From: Deroplatys truncata
Taxonomy: Eukaryota > Arthropoda > Insecta > Mantodea > Mantidae
Assembly (NCBI GenBank): GCA_030765065.1
Contig: CM060979.1
Span: forward strand, 104,830,350-104,894,349
Direction: 5' to 3'
Length of the DNA: 64,000 nt
In this document: in pieces, positions 1-12,919 of the stretch
Numbering within the stretch: position 1 is the first letter of the stretch
Layout: each line of letters opens with the position of its first letter
Program-made: the position numbers and the translations under genes
Notes under the pieces: generated by a model
Told to the model about the DNA's origin: nothing
Databases searched by the model: none
The model's input: only the letters and a program-made list of their open reading frames with translations

Positions 1-450
1 GGTCATATTTGCTTTTTACATTATAGCTGCTGAAGGATAAAGTATAGGCACTTCTTATGAAACAGTTTCAAAACTGTTTTCTTCACTGCCTAAGTAATTT
101 GTCATGTATAATACTGCCCTGTCCCTTGAAAAGCATATTAACGGGGTTCCACTACAACTGGTCTTACAGCAAAGTAAACTTATTAAAAAGCTAAGTGTAA
201 GTTTTATGCCAAAACTTCCCAAAATGTTCAGTGCAAAAACAAGTTACTTATGATTGATATAAGTACCATGATATTTACCCAAGCAAATCTCAAAATTGCT
301 AGGCATTTCTTTGTGCAGTTTGCACTTGTTTTTCCTTTTTTTATAAGTCAATATAATTATTGTCTTTTTAGAGCTATTATTGTTCTGATATGTGAATACC
401 TGTGCTTTCTGGCAGTCAAATTAGTACAAGCTTATTTAAAATTAAAAAAG

Positions 451-451
<1 letters not shown>
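1..451. other. Unassigned AT-rich sequence
   Basis: No recognisable coding region, repeat family or splice-flanked exon was seen. The short open frame that runs into the following AT repeat is not credible as a gene. Confidence 0.5.

Positions 452-507
<56 letters not shown>
452..507. repeat. (AT)n microsatellite
   Basis: About 28 uninterrupted AT dinucleotides. Confidence 0.97.
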
Positions 508-508
<1 letters not shown>

Positions 509-802
509 TGCTGTCATGATGAAACTGTAGATGGTAAAAATCGTTATTCATCATCTTGTGTTTCTCAAACTGATTGTGTCAAACACTACGTCTATGTGTT
601 ACCTCCTTTGAATAATGATTCACTCCTATTACAGTTTAGAAGCAGAAAAGGAATAAGACTAAATGTAAATATTATGTTAATTTAATGACTTTGTTTAATG
701 TTTCGTTTTTACTTTCCCTAATGCACTTACATTTTAACTACAATCCTAACATACATCTGTAAAATAGGATGTAAACAGGGTTGTTATATTTGGAGATTTA
801 AT

Positions 803-827
803 AATGATGATGATGATGATGATGATG

Positions 828-880
<53 letters not shown>
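803..880. repeat. Compound (GAT)n(TAA)n microsatellite
   Basis: A GAT run passes directly into a TAA run. The sequence between 508 and 802 shows nothing recognisable. Confidence 0.95.
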
Positions 881-881
<1 letters not shown>

Positions 882-944
882 CTCAGATAACCTAAGGTAA
901 AGATTACATTCAATCCATAAACATATTAACTTATATTGGAGATA

Positions 945-1247
945 AACACTGAATCAAAAAGAGCATTTTTAGAAAAAGGTCTGAGTGAGTGAGCGAGCAA
1001 GCTAATCATTTAGTCTGCAAAATACATAATTAAAAAATGAAAAGATGGATAGATATAAAACTTCATGCTTCAATCAGATTGAAGATTGTATTGAAGATGA
1101 AAGTTTTCAACAAGTGTGTTCCATCTCAAACAGCCCATTTACATTGAAATACTACTCACTTTTTTTCTATGACTGATTAAAATATGTTTGAGACATTGGA
1201 ATGATGAATAAAATGTATGCCTTGAATTTTCTGTAAATAGTAAATTT
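945..1247 (-). repeat. Repeat R1, partial copy
   Basis: This stretch matches the reverse orientation of R1, the commonest interspersed repeat here. Landmarks are the segments resembling gaatcaaaaagagcattttt and cttgaattttctg. It stops at the left end of the hAT element at 1248. Confidence 0.6.
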
Positions 1248-2190
1248 TAGTGATGGGATGATACCACTATTTCTCAATTCTCGATACCAATACTGATTTT
1301 TTATACCCGTTACTCAATACTCACTTTAGAAAACACCGTAAAGAAGATAGTCCATTGAATTATGTTCTTATAGTAGTTTCCTGTATAAAAATGCATGTAA
1401 ACAATTTTGCATTGTATGCTAATTCCGAGATAGTTCCTGTTTGTCATTCTGCAATCGGCAGCATGTTTTTACCTTGATAATGCCATAGGCTATATTCCCC
1501 TATTGTTACTCATGGATGATGATGATAATAATTTGTTTGTTTCCCATTTTATGCTGAAACTTTCCTTTAAAGGATTTTCTATCCATATTATGGAAATTAG
1601 TCGTACAGTATACGTGTAAGCTACGCTCATGACCCGGGTTTGACTTGCATACACACAAACTAAAAGATGTATGGAGAGAACAAGTATTTCCATGTGCTGT
1701 ATTATCTTACTTCTTAAGTTCTGATTTGTTTTTGCTTGATTCATAGATTTTGGACAAGAGTAGGTATTTAATGGCTGAGAGTGAGTCACCAAACCAAGCT
1801 ATTGCAGAAACATGATTTAGTGTGTCAGCTAAGTCAGTTTCATTCACAACTCGTTAATGCTGTATGCTACACGAGTGTCTCTATTCATTACCCCATTGTT
1901 TTGCATGTTTTCGCTTAGGTACAAGTGTCTATGGAATGCTACATTGATTCATCCACTGGAAACACAGTCAAGGTTTATCAAGAACTATAGTCCAACAACA
2001 CTCTGGGGACATGGGCGAGGCAATAAAATGAAGTCGCAACTCCTTCCATTTGTTATCTAGCATAAAGTTACATGCAAAGCTTTGAATAATGCAAAATAAA
2101 AATTTAAAATATCAGAGGTTTATCTCAAACTATTAGACATACTTCAATACCAGAGTATTGAGGTATCAACAGTATCAAGGTCCATCTCTA
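1248..2190. mobile_element. Non-autonomous hAT-type element with 8-bp TSD
   Basis: The left end reads TAGTGATGGGATGATACC and the right end, reverse-complemented, reads TAGAGATGGACCTTGATAC, giving imperfect terminal inverted repeats of the TAGNGATGG type. The flanks are GTAAATTT (1240-1247) and GTAAATGT (2191-2198), which match at 7 of 8 positions. The 8-bp length fits hAT integration. No transposase reading frame is seen inside, so it would depend on a partner element elsewhere. The class is inferred from TSD length and termini. Confidence 0.75.
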
Positions 2191-2539
2191 GTAAATGTTT
2201 AGTGAATACAACTGTTAAACATTCAGGGAGATACCAAAACTTATTACAGGAAAAATGACAATCTCATTCAGAGATCTAATAAAATTCTTTCTGGCATTAA
2301 CCATCTCTAAAACTTTGCTATCTGCATTTTGTCAAGCTCTAGAAGTACCTTTTGAAATGTTAAATGGGCATTCTTTTGTTTCACGAGTTCATGCAAACGG
2401 TATGTAATATGATGGCTAAGACACAATTGTTGCCTGTGTTTTAAACAACTAAATGTAAAAAAATTTACATTACCATAGTGTTACCTAACATAAACCATTT
2501 CCAGCAAATATTTTTAAGAATTAACAGGGAGTAGATAAA

Positions 2540-2975
2540 AAATCTGATTTCCTTTCTCTACTCACTCTTCTAGAATCTATTCTTACAAAATCTTATTCAT
2601 TCTACTTCTTAATTGAGGTAAACTTTCATTACATATTTACACATTTCCTTGTAAGTATAAAATGAAAACAGTAGGCTAAGTGATAGTCAAGATTTTTAAA
2701 AAGTGGATCATTATGAAAATGAAATTTTGAAAAGCTATGGCTCCTTGTGTGACCATGGGAAAAAACGAATATTGACTTACCAATTGAAAAAAGTAAAAGT
2801 ATTTGAAAATTCAAACCAATAACAAAGAATATCTATGGTTAATGCCACAAAAAAATTATTTGACATAAATTCTGTGTTTGACAAAATATTACTTTTTTTG
2901 TGTAGTAAGATTTTGTCTCTTACAGTTCACCAATTACCTATATACAACAGTCATTCAGAATGAAGAGGTTGTAGG
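2540..2975 (+). repeat. Repeat R1, partial forward copy
   Basis: It aligns with the 5' half of other R1 copies: the ctctactcactcttctagaa start, the tagtcaaga/ttttaaa block, the gttaatgccacaaaaa block and the tgtgtagtaagattttgtct block. No coding capacity is apparent. Confidence 0.7.
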
Positions 2976-3098
2976 CATATTTGTATTGCCATATTTTTGC
3001 TTTTATCTCCCACTCAATATAAGCTCCATATTGGACTCATTTTAAAATTATGGAACCTACTTTTAATATGTACTAAAATGAATCTGATTCAACAGATT

Positions 3099-3373
3099 TT
3101 ACCATGCTAGCCTCTAGTTCCCAAGGTTGCGGGTCCAAACCCGGCGGAGGGCAATGTATTTTTTCAGGCGTAAAAATCCTTAGCATGGCTTCCTTCAGAA
3201 AGGAAGTAAAGGCGGTGGTCCCGTGTCATAGATTTACGGCACGAAAAAGAACCTCAAGCCTGATAAAGAGGCCTCTGAGCAAAATTACCAGTCTTTCACA
3301 CCCAATATAAAATGGGACGCTAAGGCCGCAGCAGTTAAAGAGCGTCCATAAATAAATCTCAATTTAATTTAAT
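3099..3373 (+). mobile_element. tRNA-derived SINE R2, 5'-truncated, with 11-bp TSD
   Basis: The flanks TTCAACAGATT at 3088-3098 and 3374-3384 are identical. The head keeps a B-box-like GGGTCCAAACCC but has lost the A box. The body includes the blocks atttacggcacgaaaaagaa and gataaagaggcctctgagc. The tail is an AATTT-rich run. Other copies lie at 21001, about 33855, 40565 and 51262. Pol III transcription and LINE-driven insertion are inferred from the family type. Confidence 0.9.
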
Positions 3374-3859
3374 TTCAACAGATTAATTATTTATTGCACA
3401 AATTTGGACTTAAAATTTGATTTTATGTAATATATCAACAACCTAAAAATATTTTTAAATACACACCTATTCTCTGTTTAGTAGTGATGCATGTGCAGTT
3501 TCAGGAGGGCATTCATTCAAATATATTTATAAGAAAATATTTTCTCAGTCAGAACCCTCTTGATAATGAAGCGCAGTGGCTTCCACCTGGAGTGTGAGAG
3601 CAGAGGGAATTGCATGACAACTGGAAATTGTTAGAGTTACCCAAGGTTATTCTTTTGAATCACTTCCGGATTTAAAATACAATATACAAACAAACCCTTA
3701 TCACGGCAAACCAGATTAGACATTTCTTTCCACAGGGGACCAATCCAGAATATTTAGTTTGTGGAAAGTATGTGTCATTTGTGAGTTATTTAGTTGTGAA
3801 TATTTGTTAAACATTTAATATGAGTATTACTGGTACTGCTAAAAATGGTATGATTGTTG

Positions 3860-5700
3860 TTTTAACCCCTTCAAATCTAGCAAACACATATTCAAGAGAA
3901 AAAAGAATTTGCAACCAGTGATTCATAAAATGCTTTTAAAACTGAAAATGAAGGATATAGAACTGTCCTTACAATACAGAGTGTGTGCTTCATATTGTAT
4001 AAGAATGTTTCAAATTCCAGATATGAGTGAAAGCAAGAGACGTTTGTGAAGCTACTGTTGCTGGACACAGTACCCATGATATCCAGGTAGCCAAGGAAAT
4101 GAAAGTAGCACAGAAACTGATAACTCACCTTTGCATCAGAGTAGTCATGCAAATGAGATCAAGAAAAGTGTAGATGTTTAAAATCTTCATAGGTACTAGT
4201 TTAGTATCAATCTTAGACAAATCACCCATAAAGAAAAGAAAACTATGTGAAAAAAATATCCATCTCAGAAATTACAAAAAAAAAAAACAACTTAAGAAGA
4301 AGGTATTTCATATTGAAGGTGAATTGGTCCCAGAGGAAAAACAGGGTTCAGAAATAATTCAGAAGCTGACAGACTTTATGGTAAGATGATTGAAACTTAA
4401 AACTTCAGATTCTGACTGTTTTTGAAAGCTGGTCTTAAGGAACATTTTGTCAAAATGTTTTGAATTACATGACAAAAATAGTAAAAAAATTACCTTCAGA
4501 GAGGCATTTTGTCAATTCCTGAAACCCAATCTAGTGTAACGTTAGAATACTCTATGGTAGAAAATATATTACTTTTATATTTCAGCATTAATGCAGGAAA
4601 AAATAATCACGTTTCCGTTAAAGGAGGAGGATAGAGAATTAAAAAATAGAAGAGATTGATTTCATGTAATCTAAAAGCAACTTTCCGCAGTTTTAAAGAT
4701 AAATATATACCGATATCAAAATAGGTTTCTCAAAATTTGTTCAACTGAGAACTAAACCACGTAGGTATATTTCTAGGTACCCAAGGTATGCATTCTGTTG
4801 TGTTTGCATTCATCATGAGAATGTGAAACTGATGCTTGAAGGAATGAATGTTTCCCATCTTACTGCAGAATCAGATATTGTTCTCTGTAATTTTAAGGAC
4901 TCTCTCTCTCAAGTAATTTGTAATCCCTATTGCCAAATTGCTATATAAGGATATGCATGAATAGCCAGGGGCTGCAAACTTGGCCAATAATATTCAGGAC
5001 ATTTTATGGGAAAAAATATAGAGCAGGTGACATAAACAACGGTTAACCATAGATTGCAAAACTTTAGAAATAATACAATCACCTGTTGAAGACTTTCTGA
5101 AAAAATTGTCAGCAAAATTGTCAGATCTTTTAACTCATACCTTTACAGCTCAACAACAATCTGTGCTTTTGTCTGAATAAAAAGAAAATTTGAAACCTAA
5201 AGAATGTATTATAATTTGTGATTTTTCAGAAAACTATGCCTTTGTTATACAAGAGTCCATTCAGGGGAATGGAATAATAACCAGGCAACAATCCATCCAT
5301 TTGTAATTTATTTTAAAAATAACAATAGCTTAAAACATAAAAAATGATATTGCCATAGCAGAAGGTTTAAAACATGATACAAATGCTGTTCATCTGTTCC
5401 AACACCAGTTAAACATTCTAAAGAAGGAAATAAGAGATCTGGAAAAACTAATTTAATTTTTCTATTGCGCTAGAGCTCAGTACAAGAACAGAACAACATT
5501 TGTAAACATGTGTTTTCACGAGGAAGATTTTGGAATGGCACCGAATGGCATTTCCTTGCCACTTCACATGGCAAGGAGTCTTATGTTGTAATTGGGGGCA
5601 CTATTAAACTTCTAGCAGTGAAGGCCAGTCTTCAGCCAGCCGAGACAAGATCTGTAGTTGTTGAAACTGAACTAGTTTCAAAGTAAAGGAAAAAAGGTTT
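3860..5700 (+). pseudogene. Decayed transposase-like gene (SHGK family)
   Basis: Translation in shifting frames gives blocks of a protein family I know only as uncharacterised, high-copy, transposon-derived genes of arthropods and other invertebrates. In order these are RVCASYCIRMFQIPDMS (about 3980-4030), a cysteine/histidine segment CCVCIHHENVKLMLEGM (about 4798-4850), FSENYAFVIQESIQG (about 5226-5270), AQYKNRTTFVNMCFHEEDF (about 5474-5530) and a degenerate TSHGK box followed by GGTIKLLAVKASLQ. The spacing and order match the family, but stops and frameshifts interrupt every domain, so it cannot be expressed as one protein. I cannot name the transposon superfamily with confidence. Confidence 0.7.
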
Positions 5701-6385
5701 TCATTTAAACAAACCATGCTATGATATTTAGGCCTATAGATTGTTCCTGTTCCTTGAAACGAACTTGAACGCTTTGTGCATCATTCCTCCCATTCATTGT
5801 CAGCTACAGTGGATCCCAGCTCGACTTGACAGCACAGCACTCTGGATGTCCATTAGCCTCAGATCAAGTTCACTGTGCCACACAACTAGGTAAATAATTT
5901 AATTACAAACAAATTAGAATTAATGCCCTCATGATATCTGGCATGCTCTTATAAAAAAACATGGAGCAAGAAGTGGTTTTTTTTCTCCAGTTTTTTAAAT
6001 GGTCGATATCATGCTTAAATTTAAATTCCAAAATTAACTCATTAACACCTAGCATTCCATATGGTAATGCACATAACACATTCTTAAAGTTGTTATTGTG
6101 CTTTCAAAAAATATGCTGGAGGTTTGGTACTGCTGCTAATCACCCTGTAAAGGAACCACATTTACGACAATATAGTGTTTGTTACAATAATAACGTAAGA
6201 TTGTTTGAAAACTGCTATCGCTGAATGTGGAGCAGAAATGGGCATCCGTTTCGAGTAAGTATATTTTTATATGCTTAGAGTTATTATGTGGATTATTTAT
6301 TGGTAGTTTATTTATTTGTATAGTGCAATATATATTCTCTGGGAGTTACAAGGTGATTCAGAAAAAACAGGTGAAATTATGGCTT
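5701..6385. other. Unassigned sequence
   Basis: No convincing gene. Short open frames at 5961-6418 lack recognisable motifs or codon structure. Confidence 0.4.
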
Positions 6386-6389
6386 CCTA

Positions 6390-7300
6390 ATTCCAATGTT
6401 ACCATATGGCAACGCTAGGCGGATATACTCAGTAAGACGTATATTTCACTATGTTGTTTCAGGAAAGGCCTTTCACTTACTGAAGCACTGGAGATAATTT
6501 ACAGTGATGATATTGATGTGGTGTGTTTATTGAATCACCATATCAAATGTAGACACAGATGAGGATTCTGGTAATGAGGATGAAGGCGGATTATCTGACA
6601 ACCTGACATCTCGCCAATTACTGGCTAACACTGAAATAAGGTTACCAAACAACAAAAGAATAGATGTTGACCAAAACGAGTACAACCCTCGAGGCAGCTG
6701 CACCCATGATGCTAGATCTGGCCATTCAAACAGCTGGATTTTGTACAATAAAGCCAGAAGACAAAGGATACCTCAGCTGGATTTCTAAACAGAAATGGCT
6801 ACCATCTATCTCAAGAGATACCATACTGTACCAGAAGGAGTTGGAACACCAGCAGCTTCACAGATATCTCTTAACAATTGCATATCAGATTCTATAACAT
6901 TTGACAGAACTGGCCACCTTGTCCATCCGACGGAAGGAGGAAAAAGGAAAAGGTGTACTAATGACAACTGTAAATCAAGTGTGAGGACAATGTGCTTGAA
7001 GCGTAGTGTTGGATTGTGCATCAACTGCTTTATTCCCTTTCATACTCATTAGATTTTGTGTGATTTTACAAATGCAGAAAATACTGATGTACCTATGTAT
7101 ACTATAAGTGCATTTTGTGGAATTACACAATATATTTTTATACTTCGTTCAAATTGTTAAATTTTTGGGGTAGACATTAATAATGATGTAGAATGATGCC
7201 TGCTGAAGATTCAGAATACAATTTCTTAGTGAAAATTATATGTCATAAAACTAGGTAGTGGAAGCGCCTAGCGTTACCATATGATAATGGCAAAACTAAG
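6390..7300 (+). mobile_element. piggyBac-type element, internally deleted
   Basis: The reading frames give an acidic N-terminal stretch (NVDTDEDSGNEDEGGLSDN, about 6546-6605). This jumps straight to a piggyBac-like tail with SNSWILYNKARR (about 6724-6770) and a C-terminal cysteine-rich segment CTNDNCKSS...CLKRS..CINCFIPFHTH ending near 7052. The central DDD catalytic region is missing. The sequence CATATGGCAACGCTAGGCG at about 6402-6420 is inverted at about 7266-7285 (CGCCTAGCGTTACCATATG), which marks the ends or subterminal repeats. I could not confirm a TTAA duplication. It is a dead deletion derivative. Confidence 0.75.
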
Positions 7301-7859
7301 TAATGAATACTTATTTTTATATTTTATTTACTACATTTGTGTTGCTTAGAGACATAATAAACTAGAAAATTCCATTACCTCCTGGTTCTGGAGAAAGTAA
7401 TGATATTGATGGCACTACATTCCAAATAGAAGTCAAACAAGCGTTTTCTTAATATTGCTGGTCACACTGTAAGAACTACCACATCAAAACTAAGCTATAC
7501 AAATGAGCACTATATATCGTTTCCCTGTTAAAACAGGCTTACAAACACTATCTTCTGATATGGCTACATGATAGCTGGGTTGTACCAACCACATTTCTTG
7601 ACTAGGGATTAGCACTCAGTGTAGATAAGGATTAACAGCAACCTTCAGTAATTTTGCTGTTCATTTCACACAGCACACATATAACACTGTGCCATAATTT
7701 TAACTTTTTATTTGTGCTGAGCACTTTATATATTTCTTGCTTAATTTTGTTATCCAGAATGAGGAAATAACAAGCAACAGATTTGATTACCTAATAGGAA
7801 AAATACAGTTAGCATTTTTATATGAAATCTACTAAATGTGTGATAAAAAGGTTTCATTC

Positions 7860-9380
7860 ACTCACTATTTAGTAGATTTTTTTGTTTTTTCTGCTATACC
7901 TCACATCAGGAACACCATGTGCCATAGTCCAACAATAATCAGTCAGCATGCTGGGGCTGAGCTGTCCCTGGTACCTTTTTTTCATGGTAGATATTTCTTG
8001 AGGGAAGCACTCACCACGTTTGTCGCACACATCAGCACAATTTTCAAGGAAGTAATTCAAATGGGAATGAATGAAATGAAGTTTTAAATACATATTACAG
8101 GCCATGTTCCCATTTGCGGTCAGTAGATTTTGCAACAGTTGCTTGTAATTGTCACTTCTGCATTGTCAAGGAAATTGTACCCAACCTCCTTGAGTGAATC
8201 CCAAGCAGCTTTTTCTGCAACTTCCAGCAACGAATCAAATTGTGCATCCTTCATAAAGTATCTTATTCGTGGAGCAATTGAAATATCTTCTTTCACTTAT
8301 GATAAGACGTGGAAATTTTAAGTGGGTGTACTTAATCTTCACGTTTGAGCACCCAACTTTATGTGTAATGGAAGTAAAATTATTTTCGTTTCAGACACAA
8401 GCAACAGATCCTGGGTGCTTTTGTTTCCAGGTTTAGTGATTGGCATATGTTCACTTTAAAATGTTTATATCTGGTGCGGCTATCCCTCTAGCAAAGAAAG
8501 CAGCAAAAATTTTTTGTAGCCTAGTTACAATTCTCACCTCAGAGCTACCACCTTCACATTTGCACATATTCTCTATTCATACTTTGTATAGTCAATGCAG
8601 TGTAGCATGAGCTTCATATTTTCATAATTTCTTGCATATGAATAGCATAAGCATTGGAACAGATGACAAGACATTGTTATTGTGAAGGAGGGCAGCTTTT
8701 AAACTGGCTTCTGTAGAATCTATGAACATTGCCAGTTTTCTGAATTCTGTTTCATTTTTTGGGCAACTATAAGACCAGCAATCTTGTTACACAATACAAA
8801 TTAGTTCTTCATAAGAAAGAATGGGGCATAAAGTTCATGTTGATCACAAAATATTGATACCTTAACATCTTTTTTCAGCAAATTCCAACACTTTAATCTG
8901 GAAGCCAACAATTCTCTTTAAGTTTGGTAAGGGCTAGATCCCTTACTAAATCATTTGGTTCTCCTTGTGTGATGAAATGAGGCATTTTTGGATCACTGCT
9001 AAGTCTTCAGATGTACTGGATTCTTGTGATGGTCCAGCTTCCAATTCTGGTGATGACAAATTGTTAGTAGTATTCTGGAGGTTTTAGTACAGCTAGTTCA
9101 GCACCATGAGGAACTGGACGAATAGCTGAAAATATATTTGGATAAGAAATTGTGTGTTTCCTTTTTGAGGTCATTCCTACCAATGGTGGTGTGAAACAAA
9201 AGTAGCAATTTGTGACATGATTAGTTGGCCAGGTCATGATTATGGCTACAGCAAAAGGCATAGATCAATTTTTATCGTTTAACCAATGCTGTAAGCTCAA
9301 TGAACAGGTTTTGCAACAGATTTGTAGAGCCATGTCCTACCTTCATCACTTGCTTTGCATCCAAAGTAGAATTTGTAAGC
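7860..9380 (-). pseudogene. Decayed transposon-derived gene (RYQG family)
   Basis: Read on the minus strand, this holds another widespread but poorly named invertebrate transposon-derived protein. N-terminal blocks near 9064-9240 read CYFCFTP then KHTISYPNIFSAIRPVPHG. Next come a GEPNDLVRDLALPKLKEN segment (about 8930-8985), a LPLHIKLG segment (about 8340-8370) and SLLEVAEKAAWDSLKEVGYN (about 8170-8235). The C-terminal block ISTMKKRYQGQLSPSMLTDY lies at about 7925-7995. Many stops and frameshifts interrupt it. The 88-residue open piece at 7869-8135 is only its C-terminal part. Function is unknown; family membership is from remembered motifs. Confidence 0.75.
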
Positions 9381-10090
9381 TTTATGAGTCAAAGCGTTTA
9401 AATTGCATTTTTTTTTTAAGGAGCAGTAAATTTGCCACAAATGTAACAAAAAGAATCACTTTTGTTTAAATACTTATAAGACATACAGCAATTTCACTGG
9501 GAAAAACTGGTTCAAAGTTTTGCTTGCACCTTTGCTAGCCTTTTGTGCAACCTCTCAAAGAAAACCATTTTCATCCTTCAGTAGGAGGTTGCACATAGTC
9601 TTGTAAAGGCAATAAAATCATAAATCCTTCTTAAGATCAATCAGCTGGTTCAGCAGAGAAAACAGATCCTCAGAGTACTACTTTCAGAGTAAAGCCATTG
9701 CCATATAAGTATGAAACTTTTGATAAAATAAAGGCCTGAGGAAAAATATCTATAAAAGCAACCTTATTCATCTCGGAAACTGTAACCAACAGAGTTTTTA
9801 TTTTGCTATATTTGAATTCAGGGGGTCAAAATTAGCAATAACTGGTTACTTTTATATCTGGTGCAAATTGGCTGTTGACCAGTGTAATCTACATGCAGAA
9901 CAATTGGGAATCAAAGTGTAGAAACTTACATGTCTTAATTCCATAACAGCAATCTATATTTGCATTTTAAGCTTCTCGTTTCTACATGTCTATGTGCAGT
10001 ACAGCCCATAGTAGTCACAGCTGCATAAAGGTAAGGACATGAATAATGTCATCATGACTTATACCATGTAATGTAATATATATACTTTTT
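9381..10090. other. Unassigned; possible flank of the decayed element
   Basis: No recognisable coding or repeat signature. It may include the N-terminal or terminal sequence of the neighbouring minus-strand element. Confidence 0.35.
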
Positions 10091-10094
10091 TTTT

Positions 10095-10945
10095 ACTTTA
10101 TCTACTATGTAGATGTATTTCATTCCACCCAAAAACTTTATATTAAGATTTCACTGGAAATACATGTTTTGAGGGCCCTGAATCCATAAACATCATTTTT
10201 AGAAAAAAGAGATCTGCGCGAATGTGTATTATGTGTGTGTCTGTGAACAACAGAACCAAAAACGAAACTTGGCATTTAAATTCAGCATCTTTCAAAAATG
10301 TGACACAAAGACTTACATGAAAATTCCCCCATTCCAAACTACCCTTTACATGGAACATTTTTCAAAATTGTTTATTTTCTGAAAAATGCCTAAAACAATT
10401 TTGATTAAAATACCATATATTTAAGACATTTACATGACAAATAAAATATTTACCTTGAATTTTCTGGTAATAGCCTGTGAGGTTCACTTCATTTGGAAGG
10501 AATTTTGTACAATCCTGTATAACTGGTAAACATTAAGCAATAGACAAAAATGTATTGCACAAAAAATGTACATCTCTTTAAAATGCACAATTTATTTAAA
10601 ATAATTTTTTTGTGGCATAAGCCATTTCTGAGATATCCATTATTAATGGTTTGAAATGTTCAATACTTTGTCATTCTTTTAAAGTCCTGTCAATATTCAG
10701 TTGTTTTTCATGACTGCATGGAAAGAGTATGGAATTTTTAAAACTAGCATACACATCCAGTTCTTAAACAGTTGACTATGCCCATTCCACACCATGTGTA
10801 ATGCAGCTATTTCCACAAAGCTTTATCTCAATTAAAATGACGCAGATAGAAAAATAAGCTTTCATAAGAATAATTTGTATAACCACTAATAAATGCTAGA
10901 GGGTAGAGAAGGTGGAATGTAACACATCAGATTTTTAATTTTTGG
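10095..10945 (-). repeat. Repeat R1, near full length, reverse
   Basis: It starts with the ctttatctactatgtag/cattccacccaaaaactt end and runs through aatacatgttttgagg, ctttacatggaacattttt, gattaaaataccatatattt and accttgaattttctgg to gaggg/tagagaaggtgg. The conserved order and length (about 0.85 kb) define R1. No frame is conserved between copies. Confidence 0.8.
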
Positions 10946-11309
10946 TCAAATACAAAGTTAAAATTCTTAGCCAGCTTGTTAGGCTAACATATAAACTTCA
11001 GTTAGGATGTATTGTTAGGTGCTAAAATGAGGGACAATTATGATTTTTCAATATGACAACCTTAATGTATAGCACAATCATAAGGACAGCAAAAGGGTAA
11101 CTGGTAAACGTTTCCTGGCACAACAAGAACAAACAATAATGCAAGGGTAAATAACACAAAAGCATTAATATACATTGACATTTATTGAACAATTTACATA
11201 AACACAGCTTTATTTAATGCATAGATATACATACATGCATAGATTCTAATAGGTTGTTTTACAGTCAGGAAGTGTTTATTAGAAGCCAGCATTTTAAAAC
11301 AATCATGTG

Positions 11310-11480
11310 AGACAGAAATAGGGCTGATTCACAATAATTGGGAACAGAAACCAGAAGAAGAATGACAAAGTTAAAATACATGTATTACAATGTGAGCATT
11401 CACAATTAATGGAAGACTTTACTGGACAGCAGGAATGGCATATTAGATCCGTGTTGTGCATATTAGATTCTTCCCTGTAA
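11310..11480 (+). repeat. MITE-like repeat M1a
   Basis: The block from gctgattcacaataattggg through agaatgacaaagtt and catattagatccg to gtgttgtgcatattag recurs in reverse at about 40390-40560, where the element is split by a SINE. It is non-coding and its superfamily is undetermined. Confidence 0.6.
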
Positions 11481-11724
11481 AAATTACTCAAGGCAGCTGT
11501 GACCTAAGACAGCCACTCAAGTTCTTTAGTCGCAAGCTGAAGGAATTCCAGCAAATATGCATCCTGACTCCCTCATATCCACTGAGCATTGGAAAATTAC
11601 AGACAACAATAAAGAACTGCAATGTATGCTATTAATAAGGGAATAAGTCTTCGTAAGACTTTTGCTAGAGGAATCTGAAACAATGGTTTTGAATTTAAAA
11701 ATGTTTATCTAATTTTAATGACTA

Positions 11725-12005
11725 CAATACATTATGTTAGCTGAACTGGAAGCAGGTGAAAAAATATCATTGGTCAGTTACAAACATAAAAAAAAAATCC
11801 AATGTGCAAAATTGACTTTCCACTTCGCTATTGATATGATCATCAAAGTGAAATTCCCATTCTTATTCCCAGTGTATTGTGAGCCAAAATGTTGCATGTT
11901 GTTTTGCTTTCCCAACTGGTTTCTGTTCCTGTATGCTCTTGGGGATTGTGAGCCAGTCATAAATTATACCATTCACAATCCATAATTCAGTTCTTGTAAC
12001 ACAAA
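11725..12005 (+). repeat. MITE-like repeat M1b
   Basis: The sequence from gctgaactggaagcaggtg through aaattgactttccacttcg to the gagccagtcataaatt block matches the reverse complement of 38048-38285. The shared internal core is gaaagtcaattttgcacattgg. Non-coding. Open frames of 60-83 codons on both strands are shadows. Confidence 0.65.
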
Positions 12006-12109
12006 AGTTAAGACTATGCCAAAAGCTTTTATTAAGAACATTTTTCATTTATTAGCCTTTACAATGCTTTTTCCTCCCCTCTAATTATTTTACGTTGCTT
12101 TAACCACAT

Positions 12110-12600
12110 TTGAGATACCTCATTAGATATCTTGTGGCTTGGTGTGTGGTAGACAGTCAGCCTTCTAGGTCTCATCCCTATACCATACCAGTTTGCTTCA
12201 TCACACATTCACAGAGCTAAGCACTAGGCAATTGTACCTCTGCTTCTACATGTGATAAGCAGATGGCAGCTTTGACATGTGTCCATAGAGACCTTAGTGC
12301 CAGGCAACTGTATCTCTGCTTTTAGACATGCTGGGCAGATGGCATTAGGCTACCTGCTTTCATTATCTGTGGATAGATGGCACAGCATTTACTATTACCA
12401 TCTATCTTCATTTTTACTATTGTTTTAGACTTAAGGTGGAACTCTGGGTCATGGTATTAATAATTCAAACCAGTATTTACCTTGGCAACTGAGGGAAACC
12501 ACGGAAAATCCCAGTCAGATTGGTTGGCCTAAGGGATTTAAACTTGGGACCTCTCAAATGTGGGCCACAACATTACCATCTAGGCCATCCTGTTCAGTTT
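12110..12600 (-). mobile_element. tRNA-derived SINE, minus orientation
   Basis: Read on the minus strand from about 12595, the head carries an A-box-like TGGCCTAGATGG and a B-box-like GTTTAAATCCC about 45 nt apart. These are followed by GGGATTTTCCGTGGTTTCCC-like and AAGGTAAATACTGG blocks that I associate with insect SINE bodies. An internal pair of similar roughly 75-nt segments (tgtacctctgcttct / tgtatctctgctttt) indicates a partial duplication. No clear TSD was found. Confidence 0.6.
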
Positions 12601-12778
12601 TACAATGTTTGTCATTTGATAATTAAGTCCATTCTTGGATAGCACACTTATTTTTGCTGCTAACTTCTAAGGCAATATTTTAACATTTTATGTATCCGTT
12701 CAACTGTACTTGTGGGAAATAGTTCACTTAGGCCAAACAAAGACCTTAGTGTTAACTTCCGTATCATCTACTTTATTT

Positions 12779-12779
12779 C

Positions 12780-12818
<39 letters not shown>
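12779..12818. repeat. (GAT)n microsatellite
   Basis: About 13 GAT units. The poly-Asp and poly-Met open frames over it are artefacts of the repeat. Confidence 0.95.
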
Positions 12819-12919
12819 GCCTTATTGTCCATTCCAAACCAGAGTTCCCTCTGATGCAAACAGAAGCACGTGCTTCGGCTTGTCACGAACCCAAGAATAT
12901 ACTCTTACGCCAACGTAAA

